Positions 33,579 through 38,981 of a stretch of DNA of 38,981 nucleotides are shown piece by piece; positions within the stretch are counted from its first letter, which is position 1, and every line of letters begins with the position of its first letter. A program made the translations under genes and the position numbers. The notes below the pieces were generated by a model, which did not search any database, had not been told where the DNA came from, and was given only the letters and a program-made list of their open reading frames with translations. Source of the DNA: DAOUJI01 sp034422875. GTDB taxonomy: Bacteria; Chloroflexota; Dehalococcoidia; Lucifugimonadales; JAGWBF01. Location: assembly GCA_034422875.1 (NCBI GenBank), contig DAOUJI010000083.1, positions 1-38,981 on the forward strand, in the 5' to 3' direction.

Positions 33579-34214
33579 CTACTTGACCTGGTACGCCCAT
33601 ACCTGGTGGTAAATGTCGGGCTCCCCTTTCGGCAGGGTCTGGTAGTTCTCACTCTGTTCCATCAGACTCCACTTCCCATTGGCTTCCAATGAAGACTGTT
33701 TCTCCTTGAAACCGTCTTCCTCGTAGACGTCCGGCCTCAGGGTGAAGACTATGTGGCCGCCGGGGCGGGTGATGCGCACCAGCTCGTCCAGCGAACCGGC
33801 GGGAGCGTGTCCCACGGTCATTACTCCCACGCTGATGACGGCGTCGAAGGAGTCGGACGGGAAGTCCAAGGGTTCCCCCATCACCATCCTGTGGAACTCT
33901 TTGTAGACGTTCTTCTTGGCGGCCTCTTCCAGCATCCCGGTCGACATGTCCATGGCCGTCAGGTCATGGTAGCCCAACTCGTGCAGGAACCGGCCTACGA
34001 GGCCTGTGCCTGCTCCCGCGTCCAGGATGCGGGCGTTCTTGGGGACATACCTGGCCAGGGTCTCGGCGCTTTTCTGCGGGCCCAGCCAGCCATAGTCTGC
34101 GTCCAAATCCTGGTCGTAGGACGCCGCCCACTGGTCGTACCTTTCTTCAAGCTCCGGATTGTCCCTGGCTGAATAAATCCACTGAATCAGGTTTTGTTCT
34201 TGTTCCTGGCTCAT
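33579..34214 (-). CDS. Class I SAM-dependent methyltransferase (METTL27/WBSCR27-like)
   Basis: A 211-residue methyltransferase. ARILDAGAGTGLVGRFLHEL (61-80) is motif I, LTAMDMSTGMLEEAAKK is motif II, DSFDAVISVGVMTVGHAP is motif IV and ITRPGGHIVFTLRP the following strand. The N-terminal NPELEERYDQWAASYDQDL matches the bacterial and animal Williams-Beuren-type methyltransferases, whose substrates are mostly unknown. It probably methylates a small molecule in the cytosol. It follows the methyltransferase at 34264 on the same strand after 49 nt, so the two may be co-transcribed. All motifs are intact. Confidence 0.85.
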   Translation of the reverse strand: MSQEQEQNLIQWIYSARDNPELEERYDQWAASYDQDLDADYGWLGPQKSAETLARYVPKNARILDAGAGTGLVGRFLHELGYHDLTAMDMSTGMLEEAAKKNVYKEFHRMVMGEPLDFPSDSFDAVISVGVMTVGHAPAGSLDELVRITRPGGHIVFTLRPDVYEEDGFKEKQSSLEANGKWSLMEQSENYQTLPKGEPDIYHQVWAYQVK

Positions 34215-34263
34215 AAGTCCCGCCTCTTCCTCTTGTTGGTTGTCAACTCGCAGGGGCGTCTGG

Positions 34264-35103
34264 CTATTCCAGCGTTCTTACCGTTTTCCTGGCGATGTAA
34301 AATCCCCATCCCAAGTCTTCCGCCTCGATCGCAGCGACCATCTTGGTGTAGGCCGCGGCCAGGGGAACCAGCGCTTCCGGGTTCAGGTCCTTCTTCTCGG
34401 AAGCCATCATGTGCAAGTGCTGATAGGAGCGCAGTAGGTGGTTGGACAGGTCCCTGGCGTCTTCGACTCTGAACCCTGTTTTCTCCAGGGCGTCCTGGTA
34501 ACCCTTGAAGCTGTAGTCGGTGTCGAAGAGCAGGCGGTCATACACGTATTTTCGAGCGTCGGCGCTGATGTCTGGCTTGGGTTTGATGAGGTCGTCGAAC
34601 ACCATACGGCCGCCGGGTTTGAGGACGCGGTGAGCCTCCTTCAAGGTCGTATCCTTGTCCGGCACGTGGTAGATGGTGGCCTGGCTCCAGACGTGGCTGA
34701 AGGAGCCGTCTTCGAAGGGCAGGTCGGTGGCAGAGCACTTCTCGAAACTCACCTGTTGGCGAAGAGCCTCGGACTGCTTGCTCAGGTCGGACCGGGCGTT
34801 GTCGATGCGCACTCCACTCAGGTCGATGCCGGTCACACGGCAGCCCCACTCCTGGGCCAGCCAAATTGCCGTGTTGCCGTTGCCGCATCCCAGGTCCAGG
34901 ACGTGGGAACCAGTGTCTATGCGGGCCTCCAGGGCCATCATGCGGTTGAGGTTCACACAGGCCTTGAGGAAGTCGTCTCCGGTGGTCTCGTCAAAGAGGC
35001 CCCAGTGGAGACTTCCTTCCGAGTCCCAGAAAGAACGGTATAGAGCGTCCTCAGCGTCGTAGAAACGCTCGGTGTCACTCTCGGAGAACCGGTTGGTGCT
35101 CAT
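34264..35103 (-). CDS. Class I SAM-dependent methyltransferase (UbiE/tocopherol-methylase-like)
   Basis: A 279-residue methyltransferase. HVLDLGCGNGNTAIWLAQ (67-84) is motif I, VTGIDLSGVRIDNAR is motif II, LPFEDGSFSHVWSQATIYHV is motif IV and AHRVLKPGGRMVFDDL the post-IV strand. The opening YDAEDALYRSFWDSEGSLHWG (15-35) is like small-molecule N- or C-methylases of the tocopherol/sarcosine type. Substrate unknown. It begins after AGGGGG about 6 nt upstream and has a TTGACG/TATATT promoter (35194-35224). It leads a minus-strand run with the METTL27-like gene. Confidence 0.87.
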   Translation of the reverse strand: MSTNRFSESDTERFYDAEDALYRSFWDSEGSLHWGLFDETTGDDFLKACVNLNRMMALEARIDTGSHVLDLGCGNGNTAIWLAQEWGCRVTGIDLSGVRIDNARSDLSKQSEALRQQVSFEKCSATDLPFEDGSFSHVWSQATIYHVPDKDTTLKEAHRVLKPGGRMVFDDLIKPKPDISADARKYVYDRLLFDTDYSFKGYQDALEKTGFRVEDARDLSNHLLRSYQHLHMMASEKKDLNPEALVPLAAAYTKMVAAIEAEDLGWGFYIARKTVRTLE

Positions 35104-35193
35104 GAGTGTCCCCCTAAACAGTGTTTGGTGTGCTTGTACTCGTCGACGAGGGTGTTCCAGAGATTAGTCGTCTGCCGTCTTTTGCCAACGTGG

Positions 35194-35224
35194 AATATAC
35201 CCTAACCGATATGGGAGGCGTCAA
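35194..35224 (-). promoter_or_regulatory. Promoter of the methyltransferase pair
   Basis: Minus strand: TTGACG (35219-35224), 19 bp, TATATT (35194-35199). The spacer is on the long side. It reads away from the Nudix gene promoter next to it. Confidence 0.45.
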
Positions 35225-35268
35225 ATTGGCCAACGCATCGGGGCATTGACCGCCGCCCGGCCCCGTCC

Positions 35269-35299
35269 TTGACGGCCCCAAAACCCCAGAATTAGAATT
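35269..35299 (+). promoter_or_regulatory. Promoter of the Nudix-GNAT operon
   Basis: TTGACG (35269-35274), 19 bp, TAGAAT (35294-35299), 29 nt before the ATG at 35329. The -10 and its downstream AGCCCA match the promoter at 11461. Confidence 0.5.
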
Positions 35300-35328
35300 A
35301 GCCCAACGCCGCTGAGGCCGGTCTGTGA

Positions 35329-35850
35329 ATGGGTCTCAGCTATACACAACAATTAGACAAGGGTGAAAAATTGAGTCAAAAGGAACCCCGTAAGAGGGTT
35401 CACAGGGCCGTGTCGGCTGGAGGAGTGGTCTACAGGGTAGTCGGCGGTAGAGTTGAAACGGCTCTGTGCGGAAGAAGCGACCCCATCAGATGGAGTCTCC
35501 CCAAAGGGACCCCCGACCAGGGAGAGAGCCTGGAACAAACTGCCCTCAGGGAAGTCAGGGAAGAGACAGGCTTGGTCACTGACATCGAGGCCCCGATAGG
35601 GAACATCAACTACTGGTTCGTCATTCCCCCTGAGGGGACCCATTGCAATAAGACCGTCCATTTCTACTTGATGGCCCATAAGGGAGGTTCCACCTCCGAC
35701 CATGACCCTGAGTTCGATCAAGTCCAGTGGTTCGACCCGGAGACGACATTAAAGAGCCTGGTCTACGCCAATGAGGTCAAGGTTATGGAACAGGCGTTGA
35801 CTATGATTGAAGAGAAGCTCGCGGGGTCGAACGGCACGGCGGCTCGGTAG
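35329..35850 (+). CDS. Nudix hydrolase
   Basis: A 173-residue Nudix protein. The box GX5EX7REUXEEXGU is perfect: G60, E66, R74, E75, E78, E79, G81. SAGGVVYR (29-36) and RWSLPKGTPDQGESLEQTAL precede and span it, and TVHFYLMAHKGG is the next strand. The family cleaves nucleoside diphosphates linked to another group; the PKGTPD form is common in Ap4A and (d)NTP-cleaving members, so housecleaning is the likely job. ATG 35329 fits the promoter; a TTG 42 nt later is a possible alternative start. The acetyltransferase gene begins 7 nt after its stop, so the two share a transcript. Confidence 0.9.
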   Translation: MGLSYTQQLDKGEKLSQKEPRKRVHRAVSAGGVVYRVVGGRVETALCGRSDPIRWSLPKGTPDQGESLEQTALREVREETGLVTDIEAPIGNINYWFVIPPEGTHCNKTVHFYLMAHKGGSTSDHDPEFDQVQWFDPETTLKSLVYANEVKVMEQALTMIEEKLAGSNGTAAR

Positions 35851-35857
35851 GCCCGTC

Positions 35858-36442
35858 ATGGTCAAGCTCGAAGGCGGCAAAGTCATCCTTCGCGAGAAGC
35901 GCATAGAGGACGCCGAGTTCGACTACGCATGGCGAACTGACGAAGAGATAGCGCGGCTCGACGCCTCGACCCCGCTTAGGATGCGCTTCGAGGAGTTCCA
36001 ACGCCTTCAGAGAGACCAGATTCGCTATCCCACCCCCGCCTCCGGCAGGTTTGCCATAGAGACGCTGGAGGGGAAGTACATCGGCAACTGCATGTTCTAC
36101 GACTACGACTCGGTGAACCGGCAGGCCGAGGTGGGAATCGTAATCGGAGACCGGGACTACTGGAGCAAGGCCTACGGCTACGATGCAGTGGTCACCATGC
36201 TGGACTACCTGTTCAGCAGGTTGAAGGTGGACCGGTTGTATCTCCACACTCTGGACTGGAACACGAGGGCGCAGAAAGCGTTCCAAAAGTGCGGATTCGT
36301 TCCGGTGAAGTCGGTCAGGCGTGTGGGACTGGACTTCATTCACATGGAAGTGACCAGACTCCGGTGGACGGAAATCCGCGAAGAGAAGCTGATTAACCGG
36401 GACTTCGGGGTTTCTGAAGGGTCAACAGACACCTCTGACTGA
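35858..36442 (+). CDS. GNAT acetyltransferase (RimJ/RimL type)
   Basis: From ATG 35858 it is 194 residues. LEGGKVILREKRIEDAEFDY opens the fold, IGNCMFYDYDSVNRQAEVGI gives the central strands, RDYWSKAYGYDAV replaces the usual GxGxG-type CoA loop with YWSKAYG, and LYLHTLDWNTRAQKAFQKCGF is the diagnostic C-terminal motif of the RimJ/RimL group. It acetylates a protein N-terminus or small amine in the cytosol. A longer frame from 35807 would overlap the Nudix gene, so the later ATG is chosen. It is the second gene of the Nudix operon. All core motifs are present. Confidence 0.87.
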   Translation: MVKLEGGKVILREKRIEDAEFDYAWRTDEEIARLDASTPLRMRFEEFQRLQRDQIRYPTPASGRFAIETLEGKYIGNCMFYDYDSVNRQAEVGIVIGDRDYWSKAYGYDAVVTMLDYLFSRLKVDRLYLHTLDWNTRAQKAFQKCGFVPVKSVRRVGLDFIHMEVTRLRWTEIREEKLINRDFGVSEGSTDTSD

Positions 36443-36461
36443 CCGCAATTCGGTTTCTCCA

Positions 36462-36495
36462 CTCACCCCAACCCTCTCCCGCCGGGAGAGGGAGT
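36462..36495. repeat. Palindromic repeat, CCCTCTCCC family, probable terminator
   Basis: CCCTCTCCC (36472-36480), GCC, GGGAGAGGG (36484-36492): the most perfect copy in the window. It is preceded by CTCACCCCAA as at 5148. No T-run. Confidence 0.65.
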
Positions 36496-36524
36496 GATGA
36501 GCTAAAGCCAAGAGCTTCCCCACC

Positions 36525-36555
36525 CGTCATTCCGGCGCAGTCCAGAATTCTACGA
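36525..36555. repeat. Palindromic repeat, ATTCC family
   Basis: CGTCATTCCGGCGCAGTCCAGAATTCTACG: the CGTCATTCCGGCGCA half-element typical of dispersed repeats, here with a damaged right arm. Confidence 0.5.
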
Positions 36556-36597
36556 GACCTGGCTGGCACGAATCTTCTTTAGAGTGGGTTAAGTTCG

Positions 36598-36669
36598 TAG
36601 GGGCAACCCTCGGGGTTGCCCTGTTCCCCGACGGGACAATGGCTAAGGGCGACCACAAGGGTCGCCCCT
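36598..36669. repeat. Two GGGC-type palindromes in tandem
   Basis: First: GGGCAACCC (36601-36609), TCG, GGGTTGCCC (36613-36621). Second: GGGCGACC (36647-36654), ACAAG, GGTCGCCC (36660-36667). Both are preceded or followed by TAGGGG or CCCTA, like the copy at 31567. Confidence 0.6.
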
Positions 36670-36745
36670 ACCAGTTGTGCAAACGTCTCCAGCGGGAGAG
36701 AGGGAGCAGCAAGATGTTCTTGGTGCGTTAAGTCCTCATCCCGTG

Positions 36746-37678
36746 CTAGGAGCTGGGTGGCGGCGGAGGCTGGGCCGGCGCCGGATTTATCAGCTCGACA
36801 CCCAGGCTCTGGGGGAAGATCCTTATTATCTCCTCCACGTCCCATCGGCCTTCTTTGTGGATGGTCTTGACGGGTTCCGGCTCATTCATCAGGGCGACCA
36901 TCCCGCCGGCCACGTGGAAGACGTGACCGTTCACGTGGCCCGCCTCATCCGACGCCAGCCAGGTCACGAAGGGGGCTATGTCGTCGGGATCCCTCCGCAT
37001 TTCCGAGCGCACCCCGCCTCCTGCGATGCCCCGCTGGGCCCTGATGGCCCGGGACTCTTCGGAGACGGTGCCTGTCATTCTGGTGTCGGCGGCGGGCGAA
37101 ATGGCGTTGGCCGTCACACCATAGCGTCCCAGGTCACGGGCGACGACCCGGGTGAACCCGGCGATGCCGTCCTTGGCGGCCCCGTAGTTGGCCTGACCGG
37201 AGTTGCCTATTAGCCCTGAGGTGGAGCTGAAGGTGATTATCCTTCCCGAACGCTGCTGTCGGAACAGAATAGAGGCGTGTTTCACCACCGTGAAGGTGCC
37301 CTTCATGTGGACTGCGATCACGTCGTCCCATTCCTGCTCGGTCATGTTGAAGACCATCCGGTCGCGCAGGATGCCCGCAGGTGTGACGACGATGTCCAGC
37401 TTCCCGAAGTTGTCTATGGCCGACTGGACAATCCGCTCTCCACCCTCCATGAGCGCCACGTTTTCGTAGCAGGCGACTGCCGTGCCTCCGGTGTCCTGGA
37501 TTTCTCTCACCACTTGGGCGGCGGGGGAGTCGTCCTGGCCGGAGCCGTCAACGTTTACGCCGAGGTCCGCTACGACTACCTTGGCGCCTTCTTCAGCCAT
37601 CAGCTTTGCGACGCCTCGTCCGATGCCCCTGCCGGCGCCCGTAATGACTGCGACCTTGTCTTTAAGTAAGTCTCCCAT
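36746..37678 (-). CDS. Short-chain dehydrogenase, MFE-2-like, paralogue 2
   Basis: A 310-residue SDR. The cofactor turn is TGAGRGIG (13-20). S152, Y165 and K169 are the catalytic residues (YGAAK). The usual NNAG is VTPAG, with TPAG at 99-102. AGILRDRMVFNMTEQEWDDV and VHMKGTF place it near the 3-hydroxyacyl-CoA dehydrogenase part of MFE-2 proteins. It probably acts on hydroxyacyl thioesters or similar alcohols with NAD(H). The C-terminus adds EGRWDVEEIIRIFPQSLG and ends in a proline run. It follows its paralogue after 23 nt with its own GGAGG, and is the last gene of the MaoC-SDR-SDR unit. The missing NNAG is shared with the paralogue. Confidence 0.88.
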   Translation of the reverse strand: MGDLLKDKVAVITGAGRGIGRGVAKLMAEEGAKVVVADLGVNVDGSGQDDSPAAQVVREIQDTGGTAVACYENVALMEGGERIVQSAIDNFGKLDIVVTPAGILRDRMVFNMTEQEWDDVIAVHMKGTFTVVKHASILFRQQRSGRIITFSSTSGLIGNSGQANYGAAKDGIAGFTRVVARDLGRYGVTANAISPAADTRMTGTVSEESRAIRAQRGIAGGGVRSEMRRDPDDIAPFVTWLASDEAGHVNGHVFHVAGGMVALMNEPEPVKTIHKEGRWDVEEIIRIFPQSLGVELINPAPAQPPPPPSS

Positions 37679-37701
37679 TTCGTCTCCTCCTGAATCCGGG
37701 C

Positions 37702-38628
37702 TTACTGTTGGGGCATGGCCGGGGCTGGATTGTGGATGTCCTTGGTGAGCCAGTCACGGGCCAATGGGGCCAGCTCCTCCAGAGTCCACCGGCCCTCTTT
37801 GTAGATAGTGTTGATTGCCCTGGGAGCTGACATCAATGACACGTTTCCTCCGGCCACCACGAACACCTGGCCGTTTACGTTGGATGCGTGGTCGCTGGCC
37901 AGGAACACCACGAAGGGCGCCACGTCGTCAGCGTCCCGGCTGCTGGCGGCGGGTCCCGTGGCCCCGGCCTGGGCAATGCCGCGCTGGGCACGGATGGCTC
38001 GCGACTCTTCGGAAACAGTGCCCGTCATCCTGGTGTCGGCGCTGGGGGATATGCAGTTGGCGGTGACCCCGTACCTACCCAGGTCTCTGGCCACAACCTT
38101 AGTGAACCCGGCGATGCCCGACTTGGCCGCCCCGTAGTTGGCCTGTCCGGATGTTCCCACCAGACCTGAGCGTGACGAGAATGTGATTATCCTGCCCGAA
38201 CGCTGCTGGCGGAATATGATGGAAGCGGGTTTGACCACGGTGAAGGTGCCCTTCAAGTGCACCCGCACCACGTCGTCCCATTCCTCCTCGGTCATGTTGA
38301 ATATCATCCGGTCCCTGAGGATTCCGGCGGGAGTTACGACGATGTCCAGCTTGCCGAATGAGTCCAGGGCAGTCTGGACGATCTTCTCTCCGCCTTCCAT
38401 AGTGGCTACCGACTCGTAGCACGCGACGGCGGTTCCTCCCGCATCGGTGATTTCCTTCACCACCTGATCGGCCGGGCCGTTGTCTGTTCCCGTGCCGTCT
38501 ACGTTTCCGCCGGGGTCGACGACCACGACCTTGGCTCCCTCCTGGGCCATGAGCATGGCGACTCCTCGCCCAATGCCCCGCCCGGAGCCTGTGATTATGG
38601 CAACCTTATCCTGCAATACATCCGTCAT
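37702..38628 (-). CDS. Short-chain dehydrogenase, MFE-2-like, paralogue 1
   Basis: A 308-residue SDR closely similar along its whole length to the next gene. TGSGRGIG (13-20) is the cofactor turn, S152, Y165 and K169 are catalytic, and TPAG (99-102) again replaces NNAG. AGILRDRMIFNMTEEEWDDV and VHLKGTF point to the acyl-CoA hydroxyacid dehydrogenase type. The start follows GGAGG 4 nt upstream. It lies 57 nt after the MaoC-like gene, which supplies the hydratase-type fold that usually works with such a dehydrogenase. The pair looks like a recent tandem duplication with diverged C-termini (EGRWTLEELAPLARDWLTKD here). The exact acyl substrate is unknown. Confidence 0.88.
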   Translation of the reverse strand: MTDVLQDKVAIITGSGRGIGRGVAMLMAQEGAKVVVVDPGGNVDGTGTDNGPADQVVKEITDAGGTAVACYESVATMEGGEKIVQTALDSFGKLDIVVTPAGILRDRMIFNMTEEEWDDVVRVHLKGTFTVVKPASIIFRQQRSGRIITFSSRSGLVGTSGQANYGAAKSGIAGFTKVVARDLGRYGVTANCISPSADTRMTGTVSEESRAIRAQRGIAQAGATGPAASSRDADDVAPFVVFLASDHASNVNGQVFVVAGGNVSLMSAPRAINTIYKEGRWTLEELAPLARDWLTKDIHNPAPAMPQQ

Positions 38629-38685
38629 GACGCCTCCGTGTTGGGCGTTTGCCTCAGCAAGACGCCGGGTTTCCGGGCCGTGGCC

Positions 38686-38981
38686 CTATCCGCCTCTGGA
38701 GGGAAGGGACACCGTGGACGTTCCAGGTGTCGTCCTCTCCCCTTTGCCGTTCTCCAACCAGATTTCGCAGTCCACCAAGTGTTCCCCCTGGTCGCTGTAT
38801 TTGCGGACGACCGTCCCTTTGCATGTAAGCTTGTCTCCAGGGACGTCCATCCCGCGGTATTGGACTTTCAGCTTCTTGACGCTTCCCTCCGTCCCAACCC
38901 AGTTGGTCATGAGCTGGGCAAGCCAGGCGCCCTTAAGCGCGCCGTGTACGATGATGCCCGGCAGGTTGTTGCCGATGGCAA
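38686..38981 (-). CDS. MaoC-like hot-dog protein, N-terminus cut by window edge
   Basis: The last 98 residues of a protein that continues past the right edge. NNLPGIIVHGALKGAWLAQL is the hot-dog hydratase motif (G...HG...A), followed by the beta-strand run VKKLKVQYRGMDVPGDKLTC. MaoC-like proteins of this type hydrate enoyl-CoA or related thioesters. The segment matches the C-terminal half of the single-domain family. A Met within the frame (38910) is internal, since the conserved HG motif lies upstream of it. The stop is 57 nt before the first SDR gene, so they probably form one operon. Catalytic Asp/His of the first half cannot be seen. Confidence 0.8.
   Translation of the reverse strand, partial: AIGNNLPGIIVHGALKGAWLAQLMTNWVGTEGSVKKLKVQYRGMDVPGDKLTCKGTVVRKYSDQGEHLVDCEIWLENGKGERTTPGTSTVSLPSRGG

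Larger units (their letters stand above)
36443..36745. other. Repeat-filled spacer between convergent genes
   Basis: A 303-bp spacer containing four palindromic elements (36462, 36525, 36598, 36645) and no gene. The first probably terminates transcription of the Nudix-GNAT unit. Confidence 0.6.

Noticed and set aside
36598..36669. Paired GGGC palindromes considered as a riboswitch or small RNA
   Set aside because: They are independent short stems of a dispersed family, with no conserved riboswitch core or promoter.

Overview
The window looks like a chromosomal segment of a GC-rich (roughly 60 %) bacterium. I infer a Chloroflexota member, most likely Dehalococcoidia/SAR202-like. The reasons are a cytoplasmic reductive-dehalogenase-like iron-sulfur protein, a luciferase-like (F420/FMN) oxidoreductase, several lipoproteins with Thr-Pro linkers, a C-terminal EF-hand tail on a secreted protein, and MaoC/SDR acyl-metabolism genes. 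No rRNA, tRNA, CRISPR array, transposase or integrase was seen, so the taxonomic call is inference.

Layout. 1-5140: a catabolic-looking group with a truncated small protein gene and the dehalogenase-like gene on the minus strand, then a maleylacetate-reductase-like dehydrogenase, a luciferase-like oxidoreductase and a beta-propeller protein on the plus strand. 5204-11186: glutamate synthase gltB-gltD (minus), the main nitrogen-assimilation locus. 11494-13804: a methyltransferase, a GNAT acetyltransferase and a zinc alcohol dehydrogenase. 14035-21873: an accessory region with a lipoprotein, a sparse stretch with a possible one-helix membrane peptide, a large secreted LRR/HExxH/Fn3/cadherin-like/EF-hand protein, a lipoprotein built from two copies of a four-cysteine module, and a DUF262-DUF1524 (GmrSD-like) defence protein. 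22236-26058: a stand-alone Lrp/AsnC effector domain, then an operon of NDUFA9-like reductase, folC and fabF. 26348-29244: small lipoproteins and hypotheticals, a HEPN-like gene followed by the beheaded start of a DNA methyltransferase, and a kelch lipoprotein. 29225-38981: acetyl-CoA synthetase, an MntR/DtxR regulator, an alpha/beta hydrolase, two methyltransferases, a Nudix-GNAT pair, and a MaoC-SDR-SDR operon running off the right edge.

Two patterns cut across the genes. First, gene ends and spacers carry at least three families of short GC-rich palindromic repeats (cores CCCTCTCCC/GGGAGAGGG, GGGCGACC/GGTCGCCC, and ATTCC...GGAAT). They cluster at 31.3-31.6 kb, 32.4-32.5 kb and 36.4-36.7 kb, and some probably act as terminators. 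Second, many genes have readable sigma70-type promoters with 17-19 bp spacing. Two of these, upstream of the dehydrogenase and of the luciferase-like gene, are copies of one another, which suggests joint control.

Functionally the window joins central nitrogen and acetate metabolism (gltBD, acsA), fatty-acid and folate synthesis (fabF, folC) and redox or acyl catabolism with a cell-surface and defence accessory block.
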